A DNA stretch of 64,000 nt from Escarpia spicata (lineage: Eukaryota; Annelida; Polychaeta; Sabellida; Siboglinidae): the NCBI GenBank assembly GCA_963995525.1, contig OZ023209.1:31989295-32053294 (forward strand), written 5' to 3'. The stretch's first letter is position 1; every line of letters starts with the position of its first letter. Below, piece by piece: positions 21,589 through 33,010 of the stretch. Under the pieces are notes generated by a model. It was not told where the DNA came from. It saw only the letters and a program-made list of their open reading frames with translations, and did no database searches. Both the position numbers and the translations under genes were made by a program.

Positions 21589-24252
21589 TCACACGTAATC
21601 ATGTAGATGGCTGGGCCTGCGTGTGGCCCGACCAGCAGACACGAGCTGACGACGATTTCGCCGATACGTAACGCCATCCACGTCGACTTTGTAACTCCTT
21701 GGAGCTACTTGGCGTATGCAGGTGCCGACACTCCATCGCTTCTGGCCCGGTAACCGCATACGAACGGTGTCACCAGGCTCAAGCGATGACAGCGGCTTCG
21801 CGTGTTGGTCTGCGTAGAATTTCTGTCGTCGTTTTGCGCCCATCAGCCCCCGCGTGCCCGCCGTTGGTAGTAACGTCTTACACCGACGTCCCATCAAACG
21901 TTGCGCAGGGCTGGTGCCGACACCCTCAGTAGGTGTGTTCCTTAAGTCTAACAGCGCCAGAAACTCGGATTCGTTGGAGTCACGACATTTCGCGAACAGT
22001 CGTTTGACCGTTTTCACCGCATTGTCGGCTTTTCCATTTGAAGTCGGATACCGCGGTGATGACGTAACATGCTCGAAACGCCACTTTGCTGCGAATACCG
22101 CAAACTCAGCAGATGCGAATTGCGGCCCGTTGTCGCTCATCACCATATCCGGTATGCCGTGACGTGCGAATTGCTGCGCCATCTCATGGATGACACTGCG
22201 TGATGTCACCGACCCCAGCCGCGCAACCTCGACGAAATTGCTGTAGTAGTCGACGATAACGAGGAGTGTACGCCCATTGCTTTCACACAGATCGACCGCG
22301 ACTTTCGACCAAGGTCTCGCAATGACTTCGTGTTGCATCAGAGATTCCTTGCCCGGCGCGTCTCGCATCGACAGGCAGATCTCACACGCCGACACGTAGG
22401 CTCGAACCTCTGCCGCCATACGTGGCCAGTAGAGCGTGTCGCGCATTCGGCGCAAACAACCCTCTATACCCATATGAGTCGTATGGGCCACCGTCATCAA
22501 CTCTCTGCGCATTGACGTCGGCACCACCAGTAGATCGCGCTTGAACACTAGCGCATCCTGTACCGTTAGTTCATCTCGTGAATCGAAATACGGCCGCACA
22601 CAATCGGGCACCCCCGACTTCGTCGACGGCCATCCTCGCCGAATGACATCTCTCAGCTTCTGCAAGACCCTATCCTGCTCCGAAGCCAACTGCAACTGCT
22701 GCCATCTCTTGTCTGTCACAGGCAGAGTCGTTCTGTGGTCTATCGTCTCGCACTCCTTCGCTATCTCACACGCGCACAGTTCTGGTAGATAAGCTCGGCT
22801 CAGAGTGTCCGCCAAATACATGGTGTCGCCACGCTTGTATTTCAGGTTGATGTCGTACTTCTGGATAGCAAGAAGCATCCGCTGCAGTCTTTTGGGTGCC
22901 GAATCGAGTTTTTTCCGCATGATGATTTCGAGAGGCTTATGATCACTTTCGACGTTCACATTTGCTCGACCATAAACGTAAGCGTCGAACCGTTGGCATG
23001 CAAACACAACAGCCAACAGTTCTTTCTCTATCTGCGCGTAACGCTCTTCTGTTGGCGTTAGGGCCCTAGACGCATAAGCCACCGGTTGACCCGCCTGCAA
23101 CAGCGCCGCTCCTAAACCCGATTGCGATGCATCGCACTGCAGTGTCACTTCCTCGTCTAGGTTATAGTACCTGAGTACCGGTGTGCTCGTTACTGCCGAT
23201 TTGATCGCCTCAAACGCCTTCTGTTGTGGTTCGTCCCACTGGAAGTCTGTCTCCTTCAATGTCAGCTCACGCAACGCCTTCGTTGTGTCTGACAAGTGCG
23301 GCAAGAATTTCGCCAGGTACTGAGTCATTCCTAAGAGACGCTGCACTGCCGGAACATCCGTGGGTCTTGGCATCTCTAAGATTGCCCGCACTTTTCTGGG
23401 ATCCACTTTCAACCCCTCACTAGTCATGACGTGACCGATAAAAGGAATCTCAGGTATGCGCAGTTGCATCTTGTTTGTGTTTAGTTTCACACCTCTATCC
23501 TCGCACCGTTGAACGAAAGCCATCATATTTGTATCATGACTGCGATGTGCCTCCGCAATGTTATCTCCGAAACCAACGACTGCAAAATCGTCTGCAATGA
23601 CTTCGATTCCTGACAGTCCTTCCACGAGTTGGTGCATTTTCCGCTGGAACACCTCCGGAGCTGAGCATATGCCAAATGGGAGCCTTTTCCATCTGTACCG
23701 GCCGAATGGAGTGTTGAATGTCGTAAGAAACGAGGACGGTTCATCCAGCATGACGTGCCAGAACCCGCTGCGAACGTCGAATAGCGAAAACACTTTCGCT
23801 CCGTGTAGCCGCGTTGCTACGTCCTCAATGGTTGGCAGAGGATAATGCTCTCGTTCTATGGCGCGATTCAGATCTTTGGGATCCAAACAGATCCTTAGAC
23901 TTTGCGAGTCTCTTTTCGGCACCACGACCATACTGCTTATCCACTTGGTGGGCTGTGTCACTGGAGCGATTATCTGCTGTCTCTGTAGATCATCCAACGA
24001 GTCTTGCAACCGCGCACGGATTGCCACGGGCACGCGTCGTGGGGCATGTTGCACCGGATCTACACTCTCGTCCACCTTGATGTGGTATTCACCTTCCATA
24101 CAGCCGACACCATCGCCGAACACTTTTGGGAATCGCTTGATCAACGACTCACGATTTATCTGCGTATCATCTTTGCTCACAGAGTACACAGGCGATGCTT
24201 GCGTTTCTGGTTGGTTGAGTTCATCATTGTCGTGGTATTCTATCAGTTTCAT
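21589..24252 (-). CDS. Ty3/gypsy pol: reverse transcriptase, RNase H, integrase
   Basis: An intact 887-codon frame. The reverse transcriptase spans about residues 50-260, with KRLPFGICSAPEVFQ and the catalytic pair in EVIADDF (D221, D222). The RNase H begins near LQCDAS (D374). The integrase has the H580/H583/C613/C616 zinc-binding set and a core with AVDL (D644) and SDNG (D697). The third catalytic position, 35 residues further on, is Asp-733 (NGKADNAV) where a Glu is normal. A C-terminal basic region ends the frame. It overlaps the upstream gag-protease frame by ATGA. The pol frame is already open for a few codons before its Met, so the split looks like a small indel in a once continuous frame. 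The product would copy and insert the element; with no 5' LTR this copy cannot be autonomous. Confidence 0.93.
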   Translation of the reverse strand: MKLIEYHDNDELNQPETQASPVYSVSKDDTQINRESLIKRFPKVFGDGVGCMEGEYHIKVDESVDPVQHAPRRVPVAIRARLQDSLDDLQRQQIIAPVTQPTKWISSMVVVPKRDSQSLRICLDPKDLNRAIEREHYPLPTIEDVATRLHGAKVFSLFDVRSGFWHVMLDEPSSFLTTFNTPFGRYRWKRLPFGICSAPEVFQRKMHQLVEGLSGIEVIADDFAVVGFGDNIAEAHRSHDTNMMAFVQRCEDRGVKLNTNKMQLRIPEIPFIGHVMTSEGLKVDPRKVRAILEMPRPTDVPAVQRLLGMTQYLAKFLPHLSDTTKALRELTLKETDFQWDEPQQKAFEAIKSAVTSTPVLRYYNLDEEVTLQCDASQSGLGAALLQAGQPVAYASRALTPTEERYAQIEKELLAVVFACQRFDAYVYGRANVNVESDHKPLEIIMRKKLDSAPKRLQRMLLAIQKYDINLKYKRGDTMYLADTLSRAYLPELCACEIAKECETIDHRTTLPVTDKRWQQLQLASEQDRVLQKLRDVIRRGWPSTKSGVPDCVRPYFDSRDELTVQDALVFKRDLLVVPTSMRRELMTVAHTTHMGIEGCLRRMRDTLYWPRMAAEVRAYVSACEICLSMRDAPGKESLMQHEVIARPWSKVAVDLCESNGRTLLVIVDYYSNFVEVARLGSVTSRSVIHEMAQQFARHGIPDMVMSDNGPQFASAEFAVFAAKWRFEHVTSSPRYPTSNGKADNAVKTVKRLFAKCRDSNESEFLALLDLRNTPTEGVGTSPAQRLMGRRCKTLLPTAGTRGLMGAKRRQKFYADQHAKPLSSLEPGDTVRMRLPGQKRWSVGTCIRQVAPRSYKVDVDGVTYRRNRRQLVSAGRATRRPSHLHDYV

Positions 24253-24698
24253 GCCGATGCACGCCGGATCTGATCGCTGTCGACGAGTTTACACTCAAGT
24301 TTGCAATGAATGTCTCTGCGTGACACCTGAATCGTGACATGACCCACGACACCAAGCTTACCCCCACCATACGCCACGATCGACGACGTCACTGGTCTCA
24401 CGAAACGTCTGTTATAGTCTTTGGTCGCTTTCTCGTACAGAGACAAAGGAATCACGTTGCACTGTGCTCCAGAGTCTATCTGGAACCGCAGGTAGTTTCC
24501 CGACTCCAGTTTGACGGTGACTACCTGTGCCGCGTCAACCGTCGATACTTCGCTCAGCATAAAGACCTCTTCCTCATCGTCGACTGCGCGCACTGATCGA
24601 GTCTTAGTCGTATGCCTGCATCTGTTCAAAAAATGTCCGATCTGCTGACATTTGAAACACTTTTTATCGAATGCGGGGCAGTTTGTCTCTTCCGTCAA
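24249..24698 (-). pseudogene. Ty3/gypsy gag C-terminus and protease, truncated
   Basis: A 149-codon frame without an ATG (first codon TTG, with a stop at 24708-24710 upstream). Residues 14-27 are a CCHC zinc knuckle (CFKCQQIGHFLNRC), followed by an acidic linker and an aspartic protease with the IDSGAQ active site (D75). Capsid and matrix parts of gag are absent. Minus-strand context and direct overlap with pol show it is the remaining 5' end of the element. Confidence 0.85.
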
Positions 24699-24710
24699 GT
24701 CAAATAACTA

Positions 24711-26154
24711 TTCCAGCATAAAACAGGGTCTACGTTCAGACTCGTTACGCGTGAAGTTTTTCCAAACGGCGCTACGTCAAGCATCGCTTCCTCGAGAATA
24801 CATTGCGTTCGCAGACGTAACGTTTCGCGTAATCAGTCCCCACGAGAACGTGCTAATATGTTCGCGATTCAAACCATGTACCATTAACGGCAACATGTAT
24901 TACGACAATTCAATGAGCAAAGCGTAGCGAATTAGTGTTTCCCAGACGCGGCCAGAGGCGGGTAAGTCAATAATTGCATATTTGAAGGGCTCATTTAAAA
25001 ATTATGCAACTGGTATAAATGTAATGTTTGATTGATCTGCAGTATTACGCGATGTTCTGAACACAATGCTCAATAGTGACTCAATCGCAGTTGTTTTTCA
25101 ATCCCGCCATTCCGCGTATTTCGATGTTCAAGTACATAGGCCTAGTGTGTAGTTATAACACGACCGTAATTATACTTTTTCACAGGGAAGGAGTAATTAT
25201 CGTACTGGCCAACATTTCAACCAAACGTGTCCAAGTTTTATAACAGAAACTTACACGCATAACCATAGGCACGGGAACAGGGGAGACAGCTGACCCCCTG
25301 AAATTCTCCGGGGATGGGGGCAGACCTATGGTTCTGCCCCCTCATTAAATGTGAACGTGAATGTTTGTTTTTGTGGCGAGCGTCAATGGCGGGTGGAAAT
25401 CAACATTTTATGAGACGATTAATGGGTATTTTGTTGACTGTGAAAGGTGTGTGCAATTGAAGGGCGTACATACGATTTCCAAGTAAATAGGCGGCGCGAC
25501 GTAAAAAAAGTTACAGCGGCGAAAAATGTCCAACACCACCCCCTCGTCTTCCGATGTCACAGTCGAACCAACCGAGACAGCCACAAGGTGAAGGAAGATG
25601 TGAAAATATCCGGCGGCGCGGCGACGAAAATTTTGTCAGTCGTGCTGAGGCTCCGGTAGCCCCCCAATATGAATTTCGTTCCCGTGCCACTGCCTATAAC
25701 GAGGCTCGCCAATACGTGCAACTGCAATATTTGAGACCTCCAATTGCACCCCCCTCCCATAGGCATCTTGGCGTAAGACCTTAATTTATCCCCAGCCCAT
25801 TCATTTGTCCCGTAATCCTTCTGATGTCTCCACCGGTGTACGTAGTGCTCTTTCTCAGTAAACGTTTTTTTGTAATAACAGTGAATTTCTGGTGGTCCAG
25901 AAAACCAATCTGAATATAGAAATTTCACTCTTAAAAGGTTTGTTTCTCACATGTGGACAGTTTTCAAAGATAACAGAAATTCACTTCGTTCACGCTACGT
26001 TGTTCCACTTCACGCAGCTGTTCGAACGAGGACCTGGCTCTAGACAGTACGTGGTGGATGTCTGTGTACGAATTGTGTACTGAGAGGCTTCACGGCCTCT
26101 CAGCCACTTTGCATATCTGTTTCCCTGTCACATTGTATACATATTTGATTTTCC
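24711..26154. other. spacer upstream of the secreted-module domain
   Basis: No continuation of the retroelement and no supported exon. A small hairpin (CTGAGAGGC/GCCTCTCAG) lies at about 26080-26103, shortly before the signal-peptide exon. Confidence 0.5.
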
Positions 26155-26194
26155 AGGGTTTCGTCTACCAAAAGCAGAGAATAAGACCCTTCAT

Positions 26195-26270
26195 ATGTTG
26201 TTATTGCTGTTACTGCGTGTTTTCCTTATCGGAACTTTGTGTACGGAAAGTGACGCCACCGAAAATACAG
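26195..26270 (+). CDS. signal-peptide exon 1 of a secreted chitin-binding/EGF gene
   Basis: After an acceptor-like tract (TTTGATTTTCCAG, ending 26156) the first ATG starts MLLLLLLRVFLIGTLCTES, a textbook signal peptide with a hydrophobic core of about 13 residues. The frame reaches a donor at ACAG|GTAGGA after 25 codons plus one base, phase 1. All downstream chitin-binding and EGF exons also begin in phase 1, so this exon can splice in frame to the first of them (28163). A 5' UTR intron before 26157 is likely. Which modules follow in the mature mRNA is not determinable here. Confidence 0.65.
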
Positions 26271-26438
26271 GTAGGAACATTGTTCTAGTGTGGTGTTCAA
26301 TGTGGCAACTGACCGGAGTCGATTGTTTTAGGGTTGTGAGTCAACTCGAGTTTTCAATTATGCAGCAGGGCACATCTTCACTGAACAAACAGTGTTCCAG
26401 GTGACCACGAGGAAGGGCGCACTATGTTTACCAATGAC

Positions 26439-27375
26439 AACAATGTGACATCACACGTATCATGCTATGCATACAACAATGTGACATCACACGTATCATG
26501 CTATACATACAACAATGTGACATCACACGTATCATGCTATACACACAACAATGTGACATCACACGTATCTTCATACAACAATGTGACATCACACGTATCA
26601 TGCTATACACACAACAATGTGACATCACACGTATCATGCTATACATACAACAATGTGACATCACACGTATCATGCTATACATACAACAATGTGACATCAC
26701 ACGTATCGTGCTATACATACAACAATGTGACATCACACGTATCGTGCTATACATACAACAATGTGACATCACACGTATCGTGCTATACATACAACAATGT
26801 GACATCACACGTATTGTGCTATACATACAACAATGTGACAGTACACGTATCGTGCTATACATACAACAATGTGACATCACACGTATCGTGCTATACATAC
26901 AACAATGTGACATCACACGTATCGTGCTATACATACACCAATGTGACATCACACGTATCGTGCTATACATACAACAATGTGACATCACACGTATCGTGCT
27001 ATACATACAACACTGTGACATCACACGTATCGTTCTATACAAACAACAATGTGACATCACACGTATCGTGCTATACATACAACAATGTGACATCACACGT
27101 ATCGTGCTATACATACAACAATGTGACATCACACGTATCATGCTATACATACAACAATGTGACATCACACGTATCATGCTATACATACAACAATGTGACA
27201 TCACACGTATCATGTTATACATACAACAATGTGACATCACACGTATCATGCTATGCATACAACAATGTGACATCACACGTATCATGCTATGCATACAAAA
27301 ATGTGACATCACACGTATCATGCTATGCATACAAAAATGTGACATCACACGTATCATGCTATGCATACAACAATG
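26439..27375. repeat. 36-bp minisatellite, 26 copies
   Basis: The unit is AACAATGTGACATCACACGT followed by ATCATGCTATACATAC. Unit 4 is shortened to 30 bp. Sequence classes are nested: outer units have ATCATG/TATGC, the next ones ATCATG/TATAC, and the central twelve mostly ATCGTG/TATAC. It sits in the intron after signal-peptide exon 1. Long frames across it on both strands follow from the unit being a multiple of three. Confidence 0.95.
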
Positions 27376-27716
27376 TAATAACACTACATGCAATTTGTAC
27401 TATGATATTTTGGCATTTGTAAATAGTTCACGTTAGTACCCCGAAAACAACATTTATAAAGCCACGTAGTAAGTAGCGTGGTTCGTCAACAATGGTATTA
27501 TGTAGTAAGCTTATTTATAGGACACTAGATTACATTCCCCAATAGGGCAGCAAACCAATGGCGGCTTGTATCACCGTTATAAAAGTTTGAAGTGAAATCT
27601 GTATACAGCGCCGCCATTAATTTGGTATTGCCTTCTTATTAAATACACTTTCTCGCAGACCTTCGACATTCCGAATGTGTTTTCATGCGTCGGAACAATC
27701 GCATATCTGCGCACCC

Positions 27717-27749
27717 AAACACGCACGCACACACACACGCACTCGCACG

Positions 27750-27832
<83 letters not shown>
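27717..27832. repeat. (CA)n microsatellite
   Basis: ACGC-interrupted start followed by a pure CA tract of about 80 bp. Confidence 0.98.
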
Positions 27833-27835
<3 letters not shown>

Positions 27836-28162
27836 TTTAGCCATCCACTAAATATTCTTTGGTTACGGTTAAGTGGACAAGGAATCCATTGCCTCATCAA
27901 GAGTAAAAATATTATTGATCGATGTTTGATCCACCCTCAGGAAATATTTGTCTGTTTAATTTTAAGCATATTCACATGCTAGTATTTAGCATATTTAACA
28001 TAATCAGCTGATCACTTACCATTCAATGTGGAATTGAATCCTGTATATCCAACCAGCACTGTTTTTTATATCTTCACTAGCTTCTACCAAGCGATTCTAA
28101 GTGCAGGTATGTTACAACAACTGAAACCTATTCTCATCCAGTCTTTGTTGTCGTGTTTTCAG

Positions 28163-28387
28163 TGGCATTCCGCAGTCGCAGATCGGCGATAACAAGTGGG
28201 CCGAGATGCGTGTCGTCGTGCCGAGGGCACTGGTGGGGCAACTTCCAGTCTTGTCTTACGTGTACCAAGTACCTGGTATGTAGGAATCAAAAGATAAAAA
28301 GGTACGGAGTTTGTCCTGGGAGATTGGTGTGGGACGACGTGAGGAAAAGCTGCAAGTTAACAAGTGGAACGTGCGAACTCTCCAAAC
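28163..28387 (+). CDS. chitin-binding-like exon CB1 (phase 1-1)
   Basis: Acceptor TGTCGTGTTTTCAG, donor AAAC|GTGAGT, 225 bases, phase 1 at both ends. The 75 residues carry eight cysteines with an aromatic GHWWGNFQSC stretch, YLVC, then VCPGRLVWDD and KSC. That cysteine and aromatic pattern resembles the chitin-binding type 2 (peritrophin-A, CBM14) fold: C, YxxC, C-P-x-G-hydrophobic-x-W/F-D, C. A symmetric phase-1 exon is typical of a shuffled extracellular module. It is the first module after signal-peptide exon 1 and the most diverged of the five GHWW-type copies. Reading through the donor would give only 17 more residues before TGA. Confidence 0.7.
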
Positions 28388-28584
28388 GTGAGTGTCACAT
28401 CATACATACCGGGGAGATAAATGAAGGACAACCTTTATGACACTAATCAACGTCAGGCTCATGAGGATATATTTGACACGATTATCAATACTGTCTTTAT
28501 TTAATTATGCAAAGAAACTATTACACAGCAAATTTGTAATCGTATACCCTAGCAGTCCCCTCGCCCGCTTTCGTTCGGGTTCGA

Positions 28585-28725
28585 CCTATAGTCCAGTAAT
28601 ACAAGGTTCAACCTGAAGCAAATTGCAATAGCAAGTTTTGAGGCATTTTTAGATTCTACTGTATGTTTATGTTACCAGAAAAAAAGTCCACCAAAATCCA
28701 CTTGGTGGAACATTGTCATTTTCGC
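28585..28725 (+). repeat. dispersed repeat family R1, copy 1
   Basis: Shares CAAATTGCAATAGCAA-type, AAAGTCCA and CACTTGGTGGAACATT blocks in the same order with 29210-29355 and, inverted, with 32725-32875. Confidence 0.7.
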
Positions 28726-29209
28726 ATATTGCCAAGTGGTCGTACGTCTCACTGAAATTTAGGGGGGGGGTACACGTAATTAATGTTGTATAACTTAGTT
28801 CTTTCTTTCTTCCTTTTAAAGGCCTGGGCTCTTGCAAGCGTAATTAGCCCTGATTTGCATGTACAGTTGCGTTATGGTGTAGCGGCCTGTGCGCCAGTAT
28901 TTAAAATCATATTAAAACTATGTTAGATTAAAATAGTTAAAAATGCACTTAGGCATGCTCCTTAGGTTGTTGCTGGCGGTGGCTGCAGGTTGTGTAAGCC
29001 GAGTCTTTTAAAGAAGTGTTTAAGTGAGGATGCTGATGTGGTGGAAGCTGGAAGTTTCTCTGAGAATACTATAAAGATGATGTATGTCGTTGGAAAGGCA
29101 ATGCATTTAGCTGTGTAATGGAACCTAACAAGTGCCATTGCAATGGATATTAATGTCAGAATCGTATTCTAAACACATTTACAAATTATCGTAATTTACA
29201 TGTACCCCG
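28726..29209. other. intronic/intergenic spacer
   Basis: No module exon seen; a short G9 run lies near 28762. Confidence 0.5.
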
Positions 29210-29355
29210 ATTTTCGGCCTAGTCCAGTCAATCTATGGTTTAGCCTCAAACAAATTGTAATAGCAATCATTATGGCGTTTTTAGTTAGCACTATATGTCT
29301 GCATTATTAGACAAAAAGTCCACAAGAATTCACTTGGTGGAACATTTTCATTTCT
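29210..29355 (+). repeat. dispersed repeat family R1, copy 2
   Basis: Same block order as copy 1 with about 20-25 per cent visible divergence (CACTTGGTGGAACATTTTCA). Confidence 0.7.
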
Positions 29356-30039
29356 GACGATAACGACATATAACGGTGATACAAGCCGCCGTGGTCGAAA
29401 GTCGCTACTGGTCACTTTTTCATATCTAGGGAAAGGACGTGTTTAAGCTGAGTATTATATATTATGTACACCATTGGAAGTGGTATTGATAGATTAATAC
29501 AACGATATACATCAAGTTTAATTCCATTTAGTAATAACATGAACATTATTTTCTAAACACAGTGAAACCCGAGTTTTAGCCGCAACAAGGAGAAGCTTTG
29601 CGATCAACCAAATTTTGTTTACATATTATAGTCATAAACCTGTTTATTTCAACACAGTTTATGTCCTTAGCTACTGTTTCTAAATAGTAACACCGTTTTC
29701 ATGAATATGTTAGTATGCTTTGTATTTGGTTGATATTTTAACTCGAGTACTTATTCCAATATCAGTTATCTTCACCAAAACCATACGCTATAAAAATTGC
29801 AGTGAGGTGTGTGCGTACATCCTTATTGTTGCTTAACATGACACTTTCAAACACTGCTGTCGTTGAGAGCTTCCACGGAGATGTTAGTTGCAATTTGACA
29901 CACCACGCACACACAAATCCGTTCTTTCCGCAACAACATTCCAACGGATTGAAGTTTGTCTTTGCCAACAGTTCAATCGGTCGCCTGCTGAAATGTATAC
30001 GTATGGCAGAATCACTCGCTGCGTTTGTCAACAAAGATA
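29356..30039. other. AT-rich spacer
   Basis: No supported exon or repeat. Confidence 0.5.
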
Positions 30040-30490
30040 CAAATATACAAGGCTGTCGTCGTCATTCGTCATTGCCCTTTTGTATTGGGCAGAGGCGTGG
30101 TTCCTCTACAGAAAGCAAGTACATCTGCTTGAACGGTTCCACCAGCGATGTCGGCGCTCCATCACGGGACTGCAACTGATATAGAACCCCCCACAGGCGC
30201 TAGAAGGATCAGCTGAAACGCCAACTCTCCCTGGCAAGACCCCAACGGTTGGCAACAGAGCGACTATGGGAGCCGCCCAGGACGTTGAGCATTCCAGAAG
30301 AGAAGCAGACGGGGAGAAGCATAGGCGGAGGAAAGAATCTGTGTTTCAAGAAAACCTTTGCTCAACCTGCTCCAGAGCCTGCAAATCCAGGATGGGCCTC
30401 TGTAACCACCAGAATGCGTGGTACAGGGATCTTCCCAATGATCTTCACAAGCGAACAATCTGCCACACACAAAGTCCGTGGCTTTTAGAG
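30040..30490 (+). pseudogene. LINE ORF2 C-terminal relic
   Basis: The plus strand encodes ALLYWAEAWFLYRKQVHLLE and RFHQRCRRSITGL. This matches the LLYGAETW...LERFHQRCLR-type segment that follows the reverse transcriptase in LINE ORF2 proteins. In other frames it continues with RPQRLATERLWEPPR and a CCHH-like CSTCSRACKSRMGLCNH typical of LINE C-termini. Stops and frameshifts interrupt it, so it is dead. Confidence 0.75.
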
Positions 30491-31049
30491 TTTTCTTAGA
30501 TCCTTTCCACTGTTGGTTCTGAGAATTGATCCTGCGGCTGTGATAGTGGACAGCAGTTGATTGAAGTACGGGGTACATTTATCCCTGTGCGTAAGCTGCG
30601 CTTGATGCTACATTTTCAATGAAGTGCTTGTACAGCAAACCATCCACGTTTTTACCAATGTTCCCACATTGGAAGCACACAATAACCTGGTTTTCTGCAG
30701 TAATCAATTCTTCAACTGTTGCTATGGTGTCATATCTTAACCCACAGCAGAGACCACATATTCTATGAGAGCTCTGATGTATCGTTATTTACTTGTTGTA
30801 CTATGCTTTGTTTATGTTCTGGCATTAAGAATACACCAAAGAGCTCCTGCTGCAAGTGGTAACACAACAACACTAGCAAATCGGTGTCGTCACCAATGAG
30901 GATAGTGTCGATTAGTTCAGTGTTGTTTAACGATCATTACTTTAGGGTCCTCTGCATGAAAACGAAAGCACAAAGCTTTCTCAAGCTCATTGCTCAGATG
31001 AATGTATGTGCTTGTTTTCTCTGTTGGCTAAAAAAACTCCTCCTTTAGG
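30491..31049. other. spacer
   Basis: No gene or repeat recognised. Confidence 0.5.
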
Positions 31050-31168
31050 AGGAAGGGGGACCTTGCTGATCAGCCTCCTTCCACAGCATCATCTGATGAT
31101 CTGTGGGAGGAAACGTCATGGTGTGCACTGGCTTCCCATTCTTTCTCTGATCAGCAAGGTCCTCCTCA
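31050..31168. repeat. 16-bp inverted repeat with 80-bp loop
   Basis: GGACCTTGCTGATCAG near 31056-31071 is mirrored by CTGATCAGCAAGGTCC near 31148-31163. Confidence 0.7.
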
Positions 31169-31319
31169 TTTGGACATCACGCAGTTTGTGTGAGTGAAGG
31201 ACGGTATTCCGTCTTCCAGCTTTGACATTGGACCCTCGGATCCTCCAGGTCTGACTGATGTCATAAGCTGTACCAACTATTGCGCGTGTGCAGCTGGCGA
31301 TGTGTGTTGTAAACCCTCT

Positions 31320-31830
31320 CACGATTGGGGGCGATGCGTATGTAATATATTTGAAATCATCGCACCTAAAAATCTATCTTTTGGCATCAACATTACGGCT
31401 CTAGGTGATGTAGGTCTTTAGTTATAGCCACAATTGGTTTTGATGGACGCCATCATTACAAAATGGCGGATATATGAATGTTAGCAAAGGTCACGTGTAA
31501 CATATTTGAAATTGCTGATCACAATTCTACACATTAACATAGACATGTGTGACGTATTTGGTAAGATATTGTGACATTTGTTTTGACGACCGCCATCTTT
31601 AAAAATGGCGGATCCGAATGTCGGAGAAGGTCAAACATAAAATATTTGAAACCTCTGACTTATAAAACCAATGTTTTGACACAAAGATTGTTGGTTGTAG
31701 GTGACGCAGTTGTTAAGATATGCGGAAATGTGATTTGGCGGCCATTTTGTAAAGTGGCTGCCATTTTGTAAAGTGGCTGCCATTTTGTAAAATGGCTGCC
31801 ATTTCTTTAAAAACAGACTGACTGAAACAT
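31320..31830. repeat. degenerate ~125-bp tandem repeats with CCATTTT/AAAATGG cores
   Basis: Three to four imperfect units share AATATTTGAAA..., an ACGNAGTTN-GTTA block and AAAATGGCGGA. The last part is an exact 19-bp tandem, GCCATTTTGTAAAGTGGCT, about three times. A related fragment lies at about 34095-34310. Confidence 0.65.
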
Positions 31831-32724
31831 TGTAGATGACATTCGTGCTAAATAAATTGCTTTTGACAAGCAAATTGCACGGGAAGACACGGCACACCGC
31901 ACTATACTGGGAAGTTGAATAGACACTTGTATGCATGCAACCACTGTCAACTATTTGAATTGATAACTATTTATCCTGTGTTGTGCAACAATATTACAAC
32001 GAGATTCACAAAGTGTTTTCTGTTGTTGATTGTGTTATTATTATTATAGGGGCATAGCCAATAGATGCGAATCAAAGTCATTACAGATATGCATAAACAT
32101 TACATTGGAGATACGCATGTAATAAGATCCAACATGGCCGATATCTGAAAGTTTTATGAAATGCCAAACAAGCAGCCGTTATATACATCTGGTGATGTGT
32201 ATATTTTAAACGTTGACCATGAAAATATTGGTTTTGATACCACTTGTGTGACATTATTATGCATAGTTGCAAAGCTATTGAAGAAACTTTGTATTTCTGC
32301 AATGAAGGCCCTGATTTGCATTTTTGAAAAAATGCCCTAGGTTGACCCGAGGACAAGCTGAATTGCTTCAGGGACATCATGGGATAGAAAATCCACCAAA
32401 AACATTTTACTATAGAGCATCTATTTATTCAATTGCAAATGGACTCAAGTCAACGTTAGATCGCAACGCTATTCCCTCCAGAGCGGCTAAAAATCGGGGT
32501 TCACTGTGCTTAAAAACGATTGTTCACATTAATATTCAACGAAGGTATACGTATTATATATCGTTGGGTAAACTAATCCATTATCTTGCCAATGGTATGC
32601 AAAATGTGTATGAAATATGCAAAGAAAATATATATCACAGCCTAAACAACGCCTACCCCTACATTTCACTAAGCCAAAACATCACTGGCAGCGACTTTTA
32701 ACCATTTATCATTGTCATCAAAAA
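31831..32724. other. spacer
   Basis: No supported exon; part of 32380-32530 weakly resembles the inverted R1 family. Confidence 0.45.
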
Positions 32725-32875
32725 TGACAATGTTCCACCACGTGGATTTCGGTGAACTTTTGTCTGGTAACGTAGACATATAGTACTAATTAAACACTGT
32801 CATAATTACTATTGCAATTTGTTTGAGGTTGACCCTCTTTTGGGCATAGATTTACTGGACTACTACTAGAGATGT
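32725..32875 (-). repeat. dispersed repeat family R1, inverted copy
   Basis: On the minus strand it shows TCCACGTGGTGGAACATTGT-like and CAAATTGCAATAG blocks in the family order. Confidence 0.7.
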
Positions 32876-33010
32876 CACCTATGACTTAAGGTTCGCAATC
32901 CAGGCGGACACCTGTTAAGAAAATGTGTTTGTTGGCTTGGCGGCCATTTCAAAAATGGCTACTAAGTCCAATTTCCTCCTATTATAATAACTATACGTCA
33001 TCTAGAACCA
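32876..33010 (+). repeat. diverged copy of the segment downstream of the CB3-CB6 exons
   Basis: GAGATGTCACCTATGACTTA, CCAGGCGGA, AAGAAAATGTGTTTGTTG and TATTATAATAACTA match, in order, the stretch at 38690-38830 and its paralogues. This shows that the segmental duplication once reached this far left. Confidence 0.75.

Larger units (their letters stand above)
21347..24710 (-). mobile_element. 5'-truncated Ty3/gypsy LTR retrotransposon
   Basis: Minus-strand order: zinc knuckle, aspartic protease, reverse transcriptase, RNase H, integrase, polypurine tract, 3' LTR. This is the Ty3/gypsy (Metaviridae) order. The 5' LTR, primer-binding site and most of gag are missing, and no second LTR copy is visible up to 26 kb. 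With one LTR no target duplication can be read. Confidence 0.9.

Noticed and set aside
21699..24337. Plus-strand frames opposite the retroelement pol
   Set aside because: Shadows of the minus-strand pol frame without family similarity.
26439..27375. CRISPR array
   Set aside because: 36-bp units are contiguous with no spacers, and the DNA is eukaryotic.
26424..27436. 320-330-codon frames on both strands of the 36-bp array
   Set aside because: Arithmetic consequence of a 36-bp unit; composition is pure repeat.
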